NCBI GenBank assembly: GCA_038744785.1 | Contig: JBCDLX010000016.1 | Coordinates: 56,405-120,404, forward strand | From: Ovoidimarina sp038744785 | Lineage (GTDB): Bacteria; Pseudomonadota; Alphaproteobacteria; Rhodobacterales; Rhodobacteraceae | Direction: 5' to 3' | Length of the DNA stretch: 64,000 nucleotides | Shown: positions 34,795 through 44,272 of the stretch, piece after piece | How the letters are laid out: each line of letters opens with the position of its first letter | How positions within the stretch are numbered: position 1 is the first letter of the stretch | Translations under genes and position numbers: made by a program | Notes under the pieces: generated by a model | What the model saw: the letters and a program-made list of their open reading frames with translations, nothing else | Told to the model about the DNA's origin: nothing | Databases searched by the model: none

Positions 34795-35853
34795 CTAGCG
34801 CTCAATATTGGCAAAGCTCGCTGATGCAAGGTCGAAGGCCTTCCGCATGACGGTCGGCAAATCGGACGGGCGAAAATTGTGCCGCGCAACGAACTGGCCA
34901 GCGGTTGGTCGCGAATCTTGGTCCAGGACAGCAACTCGCAATGCGAGCCGAAGGTGAAAGTGCGTGAACGTGTGCCGAACCTCTGCCCCAGGGTCACGCC
35001 ATTGTCCCAGGGCGGGCGGGTCTTCGCCGGGTGCATCTGACCAGTCGGACCCGGGCCAGCCAAGCATTCCGCCCAGAAGCCCTGTGTCAGGCCGTCGCTC
35101 CAAAAGCCAGGCACCGTCCGTACGCTGCCCTATATAGGCAATTCCATAGCGGGTCGGCTTCGGCGGTTTTGGTGTTTTCCTCGGCAGATCGGGCGCAATT
35201 CCGGCGGCCCGGCCCGCACACCTTTGTATCAACGGACACAAGCCGCAGGCCGGTGATTTCGGCGTGCAAATGGTGGCGCCCAGATCCATGACTGCTTGCG
35301 CGTAGTCTCCGGGACGCTCCTTCGGGGTCAATCGCGCGGCAAGCTCTGTCAGCTCCCGCTTCGCCGCAGGCAGAGGCGTTTCGACCGCGTGAAGCCGCGC
35401 AATGACCCGTTCGACATTGCCATCGACAACGGTTTCGGACCGATCGAACGCGATGGCCGAAATCGCGGCCGCCGTATAGGGTCCGATGCCCGGCAAAGCC
35501 AGAAGCGCATCGTGGGCGTCGGGAAACACCCCGTCGTGGTCAGCGACCACCTTGCGCGCGCATTTCAGCAGGTTGCGGGCGCGGGCATAGTATCCAAGCC
35601 CGGCCCATTCGGCCATCACCGCCGCGTCGTCAGCGGCGGCGAGATCGCAAACGGTGGGCCAGCGTTCCGTGAACCGCAGATAATATGCGCGCACGGCGGC
35701 AACGGTCGTCTGCTGTAACATGATCTCTGACAGCCAGACGCGATATGGGTCTGGGCGCTGGCCTGTCTGCCGATCTAGCGGACCCACCCGCCAAGGCATG
35801 ACACGGGCATGGGCATCGTACCAGTCCAGAAGCTCGGCGCTTGCGTCACGCAT
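34795..35853 (-). CDS. mutY: A/G-specific adenine glycosylase
   Basis: 352 aa. It removes adenine mispaired with 8-oxoguanine. HhH region LPGIGPYTAAAISAIAFD with the catalytic Asp in VVDGNVERV. 4Fe-4S ligands in CTPKSPACGLCPLIQRC (four Cys, MutY spacing). A C-terminal NUDIX-like recognition domain (ERRPDTGLLGGMLGWPGSDW) is present. Catalytic Glu lies in EIMLQQTTVAAV. Upstream of alkB on the same strand, 25 nt apart. Confidence 0.96.
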   Translation of the reverse strand: MRDASAELLDWYDAHARVMPWRVGPLDRQTGQRPDPYRVWLSEIMLQQTTVAAVRAYYLRFTERWPTVCDLAAADDAAVMAEWAGLGYYARARNLLKCARKVVADHDGVFPDAHDALLALPGIGPYTAAAISAIAFDRSETVVDGNVERVIARLHAVETPLPAAKRELTELAARLTPKERPGDYAQAVMDLGATICTPKSPACGLCPLIQRCAGRAAGIAPDLPRKTPKPPKPTRYGIAYIGQRTDGAWLLERRPDTGLLGGMLGWPGSDWSDAPGEDPPALGQWRDPGAEVRHTFTHFHLRLALRVAVLDQDSRPTAGQFVARHNFRPSDLPTVMRKAFDLASASFANIER

Positions 35854-35934
35854 TGTTTATGTCACCCTGTCTGATAGCGCTGGCCAGCACCGCGCTAAGC
35901 CCTAAAATAGTGCCCGATTTGCAGAAGGGGAGCC

Positions 35935-36453
35935 ATGGCCGACGCGGCGGGTAGAGTGAGAAACTCAAAAGGGTTTCGGCAGGCTGGAAGCCTTGTAGAG
36001 CGCGACATTCGCACCGTAGGCGAAGCGCGCGGATTTGCTGTGTCGAAGCTTATGACACATTGGGGCGAGATCGCCGGGGAAGGCCTCGCGGGGCGCACGC
36101 GCCCGGTAGAGGTTCGCTATGGGCGCGATGGGCTGGGTGCGACACTGACCGTACTGACAACCGGGGCAGAAGCGCCGATGGTCGAGATGGCCAAGGAAAA
36201 GCTGCGCGAACGGGTCAACGGATGCTACGGATACAATGCAATTGCGCGCATTCGAATCACCCAGACCGCCCCCACGGGATTTGCCGAAGGTCAGGCAGAT
36301 TTCGACTACGCAAAGAAGAAGACCCACGCCAAGGCCGAGCCCGATGCGGCCGACATCGCATCTGCTGCCCGGGCGGCAGGCCCCGTCAAAGACCCCGACC
36401 TACGCGCCGCCCTTGAAAATCTTGGCGCGCGCATACTATCTCGCCACAAGTAA
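35935..36453 (+). CDS. DciA-type protein (DUF721)
   Basis: 172 aa. N-terminal DUF721/DciA domain: FRQAGSLVERDIRTVGEARGFAVSKLMTHWGEIAGEGLA, then a KH-like beta-alpha region (GRDGLGATLTVLTTGAEAPMVEMAKE) and GYNAIARIRITQT. Where studied, DciA loads the replicative helicase DnaB in bacteria lacking DnaC-like loaders; the same role is inferred. The tail (residues 120-172) is charged and low-complexity. The ATG has GGGG-AG upstream. Followed after 15 nt by the DsbA-like gene. Confidence 0.88.
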   Translation: MADAAGRVRNSKGFRQAGSLVERDIRTVGEARGFAVSKLMTHWGEIAGEGLAGRTRPVEVRYGRDGLGATLTVLTTGAEAPMVEMAKEKLRERVNGCYGYNAIARIRITQTAPTGFAEGQADFDYAKKKTHAKAEPDAADIASAARAAGPVKDPDLRAALENLGARILSRHK

Positions 36454-36468
36454 CCGAATAGGCAGGAC

Positions 36469-37131
36469 ATGAACCGTATACTCGCACTCGCCGCTGTGGC
36501 CGTTATCGGTGCCTTCGGCGTCTTTCTTTGGACGAACAGCCAACCGCAGGCGCCCGGCATCTCGTTGGGCTCTGTAAACGCGCAGACGGCGGAAGATGTT
36601 GATACATCCGCTGTCATCGATATGACGATGGGCAACCCTGACGCGTCCGTCACGGTGATCGAGTATGCCTCGTTCACGTGCCCTCATTGCCGAACATTCC
36701 ACGAAGGCAGCTTCAAGGATCTGAAGGCCGACTACATCGACACCGGAAAGATCAACTTCGTTTACCGTGAGGTTTATTTTGATCAGCCGGGTCTGTGGGC
36801 TGGCATGCTGGCGCGCTGCGGCGGCGAAGACCGCTACTTCGGGATCGTCGATCTAATCTATCAGAACCAAAGCAACTGGGTGGCCGGGGATCCGGCGACC
36901 ATCGCAAACAACCTGCGGCGGCTTGGCCTGACGGCGGGCCTATCTGAGGATCAGATCAATTCTTGCTTGCAGGACGCAGATATGGCGCAGGCCATGGTTG
37001 CCGCTTACCAGCAAAACGCAACGCGGGATGGTGTTCGGTCGACGCCGTCGTTCATGATCAATGGGCGGCTGCATTCGAACATGCCCTATGGCGAGTTCTC
37101 TGCCCTGATAGACGAGGCGCTCGGCTCCTGA
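36469..37131 (+). CDS. DsbA-family thiol-disulfide oxidoreductase (DsbG/BdbD-like)
   Basis: 220 aa. N-terminal signal/anchor (ILALAAVAVIGAFGVFLW), then a thioredoxin fold with active site TCPHCRT, an inserted helical domain, and the cis-Pro loop STPSFMINGR. Acts in the periplasm on disulfide formation or repair. Its TGA overlaps the ATG of the following CoA-transferase gene by one base (TGATG), but the two products have no obvious functional link. Confidence 0.92.
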   Translation: MNRILALAAVAVIGAFGVFLWTNSQPQAPGISLGSVNAQTAEDVDTSAVIDMTMGNPDASVTVIEYASFTCPHCRTFHEGSFKDLKADYIDTGKINFVYREVYFDQPGLWAGMLARCGGEDRYFGIVDLIYQNQSNWVAGDPATIANNLRRLGLTAGLSEDQINSCLQDADMAQAMVAAYQQNATRDGVRSTPSFMINGRLHSNMPYGEFSALIDEALGS

Positions 37132-38294
37132 TGCCAGCGCCGCTCTACGGCCTTAAAGTCGTTGAACTTGCACGTATTCTGGCCGGCCCCTGGGCCGGCC
37201 AGACGCTTTCGGATCTAGGTGCCGAGGTTATCAAGATCGAAAGCAAGACCGGGGACGACACCCGTCAATGGGGTCCTCCCTTTGTCGACCGAGACGGTGA
37301 CCGGTCGGCGTCGTATTTCCACAGCTGCAATCGCGGTAAGTCGTCCATCGCGCTGGACCTGTCCAATGCTGAAGATCTGTCAATCGCGCGACGGCTGATC
37401 GCTGACGCGGACGTTCTGATCGAAAACTTCAAGCTTGGTGGGCTGGCGAAGTTTGGACTGGATTACGCGTCGGTCGAGCGCTCGAATCCCGGTTTAGTTT
37501 ATTGTTCGATCACCGGTTTCGGGCAGACCGGGCCTTACGCGCATCGCGCGGGCTACGACTATATCATTCAGGGCATGTCCGGTCTGATGTCCGTCACCGG
37601 TGATCCTGCAGGTCAGCCCCAGAAGGTCGGCGTTGCAGTAACGGATATCTTCACCGGGCTGTATTCTGCCACCGCTATTCTTGCAGCGCTTCGACGGCGC
37701 GATGAAACCGGCCGGGGCCAGCACATCGATATGTCCCTCTTGGACGTGGCCGTGGCGATTACCGCAAACCAGGGCATGAATTACCTGACAACCGGCGTCG
37801 CGCCCGAGCGGATTGGAAACGCACACCAGAACCTGACGCCATACCAGGTTTTTGATTGCAAGGACGGTTGGATCATCATTGCGACAGGCAATGATGCGCA
37901 GTTCCAGCGTCTTTGTAAGCTTCTGGATCTGGCGGAAATGGCCGACGCGCCCGAGTTTCTGACCAACGCCGATCGGATCGCGAACCGGGCCGAGATGACC
38001 CGCCGCCTGACCGAGGCAACGTTAACGCGCGACAAGGCCGATTTGCTTTCGGCGTGCGAGGCGGCGGGCGTACCCGCGGGACCGATCAATGACCTCGCCG
38101 AAGTTTTCGCTGATCCGCATGTCAAAGCGCGGCACATGCAGCAACTCGTGGGCGGCGTCCCAACGGTCCGCGCGCCCTTCCTTTTCTCGGACGCCATACT
38201 GGATATCCACCGGCCCGCGCCACGGCTTGACGAAGACGGCGAGCGTATCAGGGCGCAGTACGTTGCGCCAGAACAGGCGCAAGAACCTGAGTGA
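37131..38294 (+). CDS. CaiB/BaiF (family III) CoA transferase
   Basis: 387 aa from the ATG overlapping the previous stop. Family marks: LKVVELARILAGPWAGQTLSDLGAEVIKIE, NRGKSSIALDL, DVLIENFKLGGLAKFGLDY (with the catalytic Asp in the following region, TDIFTGLYSA), and GAP-like GVPAGPINDL near the C-terminus. Transfers CoA between carboxylic acids; substrate not predictable. The frame continues upstream over the DsbA-like gene without similarity. Overlaps lpxK by 47 nt at the 3' ends. Confidence 0.92.
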   Translation: MPAPLYGLKVVELARILAGPWAGQTLSDLGAEVIKIESKTGDDTRQWGPPFVDRDGDRSASYFHSCNRGKSSIALDLSNAEDLSIARRLIADADVLIENFKLGGLAKFGLDYASVERSNPGLVYCSITGFGQTGPYAHRAGYDYIIQGMSGLMSVTGDPAGQPQKVGVAVTDIFTGLYSATAILAALRRRDETGRGQHIDMSLLDVAVAITANQGMNYLTTGVAPERIGNAHQNLTPYQVFDCKDGWIIIATGNDAQFQRLCKLLDLAEMADAPEFLTNADRIANRAEMTRRLTEATLTRDKADLLSACEAAGVPAGPINDLAEVFADPHVKARHMQQLVGGVPTVRAPFLFSDAILDIHRPAPRLDEDGERIRAQYVAPEQAQEPE

Positions 38295-39249
38295 TTGCCT
38301 CTGGCACGTCAAACTGCAGGCGAACAGGGACGGTGATTACCTTTCGGCGCACGTCATTTGGAAGCCGGACGGCGTCCTTTTCGGTAGTGATCAGTTGTGC
38401 GCCCAGCGCCTCTGCCTCATGCGCCAATCGCCGCATCAGCGCGGGGGTAAGTGGTTGATGGTCCCCCAAGGGCACAGTTCGCAAAAGCTCGACGCCTTCG
38501 GCCCTTAGGGTGTCGAAGAATTTTTCGGGTCGACCGATGCCAGCAAAAGCAACCGCGCGAAGTTCGCGCAACTGCATGCCTGTGGGTAATGGCGCCAGAT
38601 GTGCGGTCAGGTGCGGAATGCCAATACGGTCGCCCCATCGCGCTTGAAACTGCGATTGGGCGTCCGAACCGCCGATCGAAAGCAATGCATCCGCCCTGTC
38701 CAGTCCCGTCGTCACGGGTTCGCGCAATGGTCCGGCGGGGATCACGCGCCCATTGCCAAAGCCCACCGACGCATCGACCACGACCAACGACAATGTTTTG
38801 GCGATGTCGGGGTTTTGATGCCCATCGTCCATCACGATCACATCCGCGCCAATTTGATCTGCCAGCTCGGTGCCCGCCGCCCTGTTGCGCGAGATCACAA
38901 CCGGCGCAAAAGCCGACATCAGAAGCGGTTCATCGCCAACATCGCTCGCATCGTGCCGTGCAGGATCGACCTGAATGGGTCCTTTGAGTGCTCCCCCGTG
39001 ACCCCGGCTGACGATTGCCGTGCGTAACCCACCGTCCGAGATAAGAGCTGTCAGGGCAAGCACAGTGGGCGTCTTGCCGGTGCCGCCTGCATTGATGTTT
39101 CCAACGCAGATCACCGGCGCGCATGGATTGTAGTTTGCCGGTCGTGCCACGCGCCGGGCTGTTGCTGCAGCGTAGATCGCGGCGAATGGCGATAGGGCGT
39201 AGGCCGCGAGGCTCGGTTCTGCGCTGTTCCAAAAGCCAGGCGGCCGCAT
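38248..39249 (-). CDS. lpxK: Tetraacyldisaccharide 4'-kinase
   Basis: 333 aa inner-membrane kinase that adds the 4'-phosphate in lipid A synthesis. P-loop VGNINAGGTGKTPTVLAL, RGHGG, DVGDEPLLMSA and VIVMDDGHQNPD are all intact. N-terminal hydrophobic stretch (LAAYALSPFAAIYAA) for membrane association. Start overlaps the stop of waaA by one base; last gene of the DUF4170-waaA-lpxK set. Confidence 0.95.
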   Translation of the reverse strand: MRPPGFWNSAEPSLAAYALSPFAAIYAAATARRVARPANYNPCAPVICVGNINAGGTGKTPTVLALTALISDGGLRTAIVSRGHGGALKGPIQVDPARHDASDVGDEPLLMSAFAPVVISRNRAAGTELADQIGADVIVMDDGHQNPDIAKTLSLVVVDASVGFGNGRVIPAGPLREPVTTGLDRADALLSIGGSDAQSQFQARWGDRIGIPHLTAHLAPLPTGMQLRELRAVAFAGIGRPEKFFDTLRAEGVELLRTVPLGDHQPLTPALMRRLAHEAEALGAQLITTEKDAVRLPNDVRRKVITVPVRLQFDVPEAITQVLAPVLAQRTAP

Positions 39250-40391
39250 CAGGAGACGCGTTCCCTAATCAGCCGGGACACGACACTGACAACCCGATCC
39301 GAGGCTTCGGCGCCCTGGAAAGTCGTTTCCCAGGCTCTGTGGGCTTGTTTTGCGGCGCGGTCAGGCGAAAGGAACTCTGAAACGGCGCTTCCAAGCTGCG
39401 CTCCGCTGGCCACGAGCCGGGTTCCGCCACCCTCGGACAGTCGGCCGAATTCGCGTTCAAAATCGGCGACGTACGGTCCATGCAAAATCGCTGATCCCAG
39501 CGCGGCGGGTGCACCGGGGTTGTGGCCGCCGCCTTCTGCTGCAGTGAGCGTGGAGCCAATGAACGAGATCGGGGCCAATCTGTACCAAAGACCAAGCTCC
39601 GCTTCTTCGTCGGCGATGTAGACCTGAATCTCAGGCTCTGGCTCTGCCCCGTCGCTCCGAAGTCCGGTCTGCCAACCTTGCTCTTGAAACCATCTGGCCA
39701 TCGCTGGACCGTCGTTGGGCGTTCTGGGCACTACGATTAGCAGAAGCCTATGCGACATTCGACTTGCGGCACGTTGTGCTTCTTCGATCGCCGGAAGCTC
39801 ACTCTTTAGTGCCAACGCCGCCAACCACGCGGGCCGCGCGGACATTAGGCTGGCCAAGGCATCCCATTCCTGCTCATCGCAATGCAGGACGGGCGCGGCT
39901 TCTTCCAAGGGTCCCAAAATTTCGATCCGGTCTGCTTCAGCACCTAAGCGTCGCAAATGCTGCGCATCCTTTGAAGAGTTTGCAAACAGATGATCCAGCC
40001 GCCTCACGCGACTGCGTAGTCGAAACTCCTTCCAGCGCCGCGCCAAGCCGGATAGCGGTTGCGTATCGCCGCAAACTAGGACTGTCGCGGTCCCGGCAGA
40101 CGCACAGGCGTCGATCGCCGAGGGCATCAGGCCCGATCCCGCGAAGACAGCAACTTGGGGCCGGTTCTCGGCAATGAATTTTTCCATAGATTGGCGCAGT
40201 TCGATCGGCCGGTCGGCATAGGACACGGTCGGCCTCAGATCTGCGGGCAGGTCCGTTCCGCGCGCTGCAGTCAGTGTGACCGTGACACCCCTGTTTTCGG
40301 CTATAATTCGGTCCAGAAGATGCAGTACCGGTGCCATCGCGATGCCAGGCGACACGTCGCACCAAATATGCCGCGAACGGTCGGCTTGCAT
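39249..40391 (-). CDS. waaA: 3-deoxy-D-manno-octulosonic acid (Kdo) transferase, short form
   Basis: 380 aa GT30-type enzyme adding Kdo to lipid IVA. Seen: FAGSGLMPSAIDA, FANSSKDAQHLRRLGA, VVPRTPNDGPAMARWFQEQGWQ and the donor-site block FIGSTLTAAEGGGHNPGAPAALGSAILHGP. The N-terminus is about 40 residues shorter than typical WaaA: the usual membrane-anchoring helix is absent and no in-frame start lies upstream before a stop. A divergent or peripherally bound enzyme is the likely explanation. One-base overlap with lpxK. Confidence 0.85.
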   Translation of the reverse strand: MQADRSRHIWCDVSPGIAMAPVLHLLDRIIAENRGVTVTLTAARGTDLPADLRPTVSYADRPIELRQSMEKFIAENRPQVAVFAGSGLMPSAIDACASAGTATVLVCGDTQPLSGLARRWKEFRLRSRVRRLDHLFANSSKDAQHLRRLGAEADRIEILGPLEEAAPVLHCDEQEWDALASLMSARPAWLAALALKSELPAIEEAQRAASRMSHRLLLIVVPRTPNDGPAMARWFQEQGWQTGLRSDGAEPEPEIQVYIADEEAELGLWYRLAPISFIGSTLTAAEGGGHNPGAPAALGSAILHGPYVADFEREFGRLSEGGGTRLVASGAQLGSAVSEFLSPDRAAKQAHRAWETTFQGAEASDRVVSVVSRLIRERVS

Positions 40392-40396
40392 CGCGC

Positions 40397-40642
40397 TTAG
40401 CCTTCGAATTCTTCGGTTGTCGACGCTTCGGCTCCTTCGTCCCGAAGACGATGGATGTGCGCGATAAAGTACCGCATATGGGCATTGTCCACGGTGCGTT
40501 GGGCTTCAGCCTTCCACGCGTTGTAGGCAGAGGCATAGTCTGGAAACATTCCGACAATATGAATGTCGTCGACATCTTTGAATGTTGTCTTCGTCGGGTC
40601 GACAAGTTCGCCACCGAAGACAAGGTGCAGGCGATTGGTCAT
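40397..40642 (-). CDS. DUF4170 protein
   Basis: 81 aa. The whole protein fits DUF4170: LHLVFGGELVDPTKTTFKDVD, IVGMFPDYASAYNAWKAEAQRTVDNAHMRYFIAHIHRL. The family commonly sits beside Kdo/lipid A genes in alphaproteobacteria, as here (5 nt before waaA). No catalytic motif; role unknown, perhaps accessory to LPS synthesis. Confidence 0.88.
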   Translation of the reverse strand: MTNRLHLVFGGELVDPTKTTFKDVDDIHIVGMFPDYASAYNAWKAEAQRTVDNAHMRYFIAHIHRLRDEGAEASTTEEFEG

Positions 40643-40705
40643 AACGGTCCCCCGGAAATCGGATCGCCGCCAACCTATGGGAAGGGCCCGAAACGGTAAA
40701 GCACG

Positions 40706-41566
40706 CTAGGCGGCCGTGTCGCCAGCCGATTGCCGGATCAGCGCGGCAATTTCCGCCGGGACTTCTTCATGTGCAAGGTGCCCGATCCCCGGTAACTTCG
40801 TAAGCGTTGCATTGGGCAGCTTATCTGCCGCTCGGACCGATGTTTCCGCCGGAACGGTCCCATCCTTGTCGCCAACGATCAGATGCACCGGCACCGTGAT
40901 CTGATCCAGGCGGTTCAGAAGGGGGTCGATGTTCCACTGGGCCATCATCGCCAGTGTTCCATCGATGTGGTGCTTGTCGGTCATGAGTTTTCGATAAAGG
41001 GTGTGGCCTTCGGCATTGATCGTCGAACCGGTGGAGGCCAACAGTTCGGCGACCCGGCGTTCGCCGCCAGCCATGCGCGCAAAGAGCGGCGGGATCAGCG
41101 GGTTAATGGCCATAAACTTGGCCATCAGCGGAAATAGCCAACCCGCAATGCCTTCGAACTTACCCAAGGCTGCGTTTATGCAGACCACCTGTTCCGGGTC
41201 CAAGTAACGTGTGAGTTCCAGTGCTAGGACAGCGCCCGCCGAATGCCCGACGATCCATTTCGGGCGCCACCCCTGGGCTTCGCACAGCCGTGCCAGATCC
41301 TCTGCGATCGGGCGGTACCCGCAGCGCATCCGTGTTCCCATTCGTGTGAAACCCTGACCGGGAAGGTCGGGTGCAACAACATAAAAATCACGTGCGAGTA
41401 TCGGAAACAGATCCCGCCAGCTTTGTGTTGCACCGCCGGCGCCATGCAGAAGCAACATGGTGTCGCCCGAACCGGCCGTCTGCACGTGCCAATTGTGGGG
41501 CTTTACGTCAAAGAATTGCGACGCCTCGGCATTGGGCCATATCGCCCGGTCCCGCGCCCAATCCAT
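40706..41566 (-). CDS. bchO: BchO, alpha/beta hydrolase of the photosynthesis cluster
   Basis: 286 aa. Alpha/beta-hydrolase fold: LLHGAGGATQSWRDLFP oxyanion region, nucleophile elbow GHSAGAVLALEL (Ser), Asp in VGDKDGTVPAE and His in GIGHLAHEE. BchO accompanies magnesium chelatase genes in purple bacteria; proposed to act around Mg insertion, not proven. ATG 41566 is 4 nt after the bchD stop and gives the normal N-terminus; the frame is open to 41635. DUF4170 follows after 63 nt. Confidence 0.93.
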   Translation of the reverse strand: MDWARDRAIWPNAEASQFFDVKPHNWHVQTAGSGDTMLLLHGAGGATQSWRDLFPILARDFYVVAPDLPGQGFTRMGTRMRCGYRPIAEDLARLCEAQGWRPKWIVGHSAGAVLALELTRYLDPEQVVCINAALGKFEGIAGWLFPLMAKFMAINPLIPPLFARMAGGERRVAELLASTGSTINAEGHTLYRKLMTDKHHIDGTLAMMAQWNIDPLLNRLDQITVPVHLIVGDKDGTVPAETSVRAADKLPNATLTKLPGIGHLAHEEVPAEIAALIRQSAGDTAA

Positions 41567-41570
41567 GGTC

Positions 41571-43250
41571 CTATTCCGGCATTGCTGCCATGACAGCAGA
41601 AGACAACCGGTGTGCGTCTGCCCGCGGCAACGCAATGTAGCTGCCCCCCGCCGCGACGGCCAAATCGGATAGCCCGCGTTGTGGGCGTGGCGCGGTATCG
41701 ATGATCAGGGCCGGTGTCCCCATCGCGCCGAAGGATCTGGCAACGCGGTCGGCATCCGCTCCGGCTGCTTTGCGGTTCGCAGTCCCGTCAAGTGCGATAT
41801 TTGCACGCCCGTCCGTCAGAAGCGCCAGTGTCGGGGTCATGCCTTGACGGGTCGCATGCGCGGCGATCTCGGAAGCAAGACGAAGGCCTGCCGCCAACGG
41901 CGTGCCGCCGCCGCCGGGCAGGCCCTGAAGTCGGCGCTTGGCTTGCACAAGCGATCGTGTGGGTGGCAAAAGCAAATCCGCGCCCTCTCCGCGGAAACTG
42001 ATAAGTGCGACGTGGTCCCGCCGCGCATAGGCCTGCGCCAGCAAAAGCTCCACCGCGCCCTTCGCCTCTGCCAGCCGGGTCATCGCCTGTGATCCCGAAG
42101 CGTCGACGGCAAAGATCAAAAGCCTGTCGGACGTTTCCTGAAAGCGGCGCACACGAAGGTCGCTACGACGGATGTGGATGCGGTGTTCAGCGGATGCGGC
42201 GACGCGGCGCATTGGCTGCCAGGGTGCCGCGGCACGAAGGGTCGCGACCAGATCGATGCGGCGTTCCCCGTCCGGCACACCCGGACGCGATGGAAGCGGA
42301 CGCCCGCGTCGATTGCCCTTCCTCTTGCTGCCAGAGCCTGCAGCGCCGGACCGTGCGCGGGCCGCACGCCCCTCGGCCAAAGAGGCGAGGACGTCGGACG
42401 GAAGAGCTGTGCGGACCGCTTCCAACAACACGTCCGCAGGGATTTCATTCGCTGTACCGTTCGTTTCCGGGTTCTCAGCTTGTTGCAGATCCTCCTCGTC
42501 GCCTTGGGGCGGGGCATCGTCCTCTGCCGGAAGCACCGTGGCGCGGTGTGCCAAAACCAGTTCCGTTGCGGTGGTTAAATCATCCAATGTGACCCTGTTT
42601 CTGCCGAAAAGCGCGGCATTTGCCCGCGCCGCTGCCAATCCCATAATGGGTGCACGAAGCGATCCGATACCAAGGACCGTCGCCAACTCGACCAGATGTC
42701 GGACATCGGCGTCCGAGTGCTCTATGCCGTTAAGCCTGTCACGCGCGGCGAAGACGGCATCGCTTTTGGCGAGGTCTCCAATCGCGCACATCGGAATGCT
42801 GTTCAGACCCACGAATAGCCCCAACCGCTCTGTCAGGGCTGGCGGCGGGGTTTCGTCGGGCTCAGCGCCCTCGTCCAGCGCGATAACCGGGTGAGTGCCG
42901 GTATCGCAAACCTGGCCCAAATGCGCTGCAAGCCGCGCCGGGCACCGCTCTGCTAAGGTCAGAATCAGGGGTCCGGGCGCGGCCAGAAGCCCGGCCGATT
43001 GCACCAGCCTGCCGGCATCGAGGGTGGCCGACAGGTCAAGCCCGCCAAAGAGTTGTTCCTCCGCAATTGAAGGATGCAGCTTGCGTGCCGCAAGGTTTAG
43101 CATATCCAGCGCGGCGAGTATCTGGTCGCGCGCAGGTCCTGACCGTGCGCGCAGCCAAAGGCCCCCGACACCTGCAGGATCGACGGCAAAGATTTCCATC
43201 GCCCGAACGGCTCTGTCCCAATCCGTCGTGGTGGGGGCGTCCACCATCAC
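41571..43250 (-). CDS. bchD: Magnesium chelatase subunit D
   Basis: 559 aa. Inserts Mg into protoporphyrin IX together with BchI and BchH. N-terminal degenerate AAA+ domain (no P-loop), an acidic/Pro-rich linker (about 255-300, EDDAPPQGDEEDLQ), an Arg-rich stretch, then a C-terminal integrin I/VWA domain with MIDAS FAVDASGSQAM and LLTDGRAN. Length and order match BchD. Overlaps bchI by 4 nt and precedes bchO by 4 nt. Confidence 0.95.
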   Translation of the reverse strand: MMVDAPTTTDWDRAVRAMEIFAVDPAGVGGLWLRARSGPARDQILAALDMLNLAARKLHPSIAEEQLFGGLDLSATLDAGRLVQSAGLLAAPGPLILTLAERCPARLAAHLGQVCDTGTHPVIALDEGAEPDETPPPALTERLGLFVGLNSIPMCAIGDLAKSDAVFAARDRLNGIEHSDADVRHLVELATVLGIGSLRAPIMGLAAARANAALFGRNRVTLDDLTTATELVLAHRATVLPAEDDAPPQGDEEDLQQAENPETNGTANEIPADVLLEAVRTALPSDVLASLAEGRAARARSGAAGSGSKRKGNRRGRPLPSRPGVPDGERRIDLVATLRAAAPWQPMRRVAASAEHRIHIRRSDLRVRRFQETSDRLLIFAVDASGSQAMTRLAEAKGAVELLLAQAYARRDHVALISFRGEGADLLLPPTRSLVQAKRRLQGLPGGGGTPLAAGLRLASEIAAHATRQGMTPTLALLTDGRANIALDGTANRKAAGADADRVARSFGAMGTPALIIDTAPRPQRGLSDLAVAAGGSYIALPRADAHRLSSAVMAAMPE

Positions 43251-44272
43251 TCGGCGGCGGTCTGGAAACTGCCGAATAGGTTGCCCATTGCACGCGACAC
43301 GCGCTGGGTCGATCCAGCCTCGTCCAGCGGATCACGGCGAAGACGGTGGCGCAGGGCCGACGGTGCGACCTGCCGAAGATGGGCCCGGGTGACCTCTGCG
43401 GCATCTTCGAAGGCGGCGAGGGCGCGTGCGGCACGCAGAAGCGTCAACTCGCCGCGCAACCCGTCTGATCCGAGGACAACGCACAGCTCGGCACAATCAA
43501 CCAGCGTCTGTTCTGGCGTAACGACACTGCCAAGTGCCGCGCGCGCGCTTAGGATGCATTTACGAAGCTTTGCGTCCTGTCGCCGCCAGCGCCGGAGGAA
43601 CGAATCGCGATCTGTTTCATAGGCGTCGCGGCGCCGAATGACTTCGACCCGCGCGTCTATGTCGGTCGGCGAGGCGACCTCCACCGACAGCCCGAACCTA
43701 TCCAGCAATTGCGGCCGCAACTCACCTTCTTCAGGGTTGCCGGATCCAACCAGAACGAACCGGGCCGGGTGACGGATCGACAGCCCCTCTCGTTCGACGA
43801 CGTTCTCCCCGGATTGCGCCACGTCCAGAAGAAGATCGACGATGTGATCCTCAAGAAGGTTCACCTCGTCGATGTAAAGGTAGCCGCGGTTTGCGCGCGC
43901 TAGAAGCCCAGGTTCAAAGGCCTTCTCGCCACGGGTAAGGGCGCGTTCAATGTCGAGTGCGCCAACAACCCGATCCTCGGTCGCCCCAAGCGGCAGGTCG
44001 ATCACCGGTGTTGGACGTTTGACGACCCGATAAGACCCAATTTCAGCCCAATCCGGGCAATCTTCGCGCTGCTCGGAGTTTACGGGGCACCCTGCCACTT
44101 GCCGGATTTCGGGCAAGAGGGCTGCCAGCGCCCTGACGGCTGTGGATTTTCCAGTACCGCGGTCGCCGAACACCAGCACACCACCAATGCCCGGGTCGAT
44201 TGCGGTCAGCACCATGGCCTGCTTCATCTCGTCCTGGCCGACGATGGCGGAAAACGGAAACGGCGCGGTCAT
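43247..44272 (-). CDS. bchI: Magnesium chelatase ATPase subunit I
   Basis: 341 aa AAA+ ATPase. FPFSAIVGQDEMKQAMVLTAIDPGIGG, Walker A GDRGTGKSTAVRAL, BchI-specific insert with VIDLPLGATEDRVVGALDIE, Walker B YLYIDEVNLLEDH, sensor I VGSGNPEEGELRPQLLDRFG, sensor II Arg region LRGELTLLRAARALAA. The start overlaps the crtA stop by 4 nt, so crtA-bchI-bchD-bchO form one tightly coupled operon. Confidence 0.97.
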   Translation of the reverse strand: MTAPFPFSAIVGQDEMKQAMVLTAIDPGIGGVLVFGDRGTGKSTAVRALAALLPEIRQVAGCPVNSEQREDCPDWAEIGSYRVVKRPTPVIDLPLGATEDRVVGALDIERALTRGEKAFEPGLLARANRGYLYIDEVNLLEDHIVDLLLDVAQSGENVVEREGLSIRHPARFVLVGSGNPEEGELRPQLLDRFGLSVEVASPTDIDARVEVIRRRDAYETDRDSFLRRWRRQDAKLRKCILSARAALGSVVTPEQTLVDCAELCVVLGSDGLRGELTLLRAARALAAFEDAAEVTRAHLRQVAPSALRHRLRRDPLDEAGSTQRVSRAMGNLFGSFQTAAE

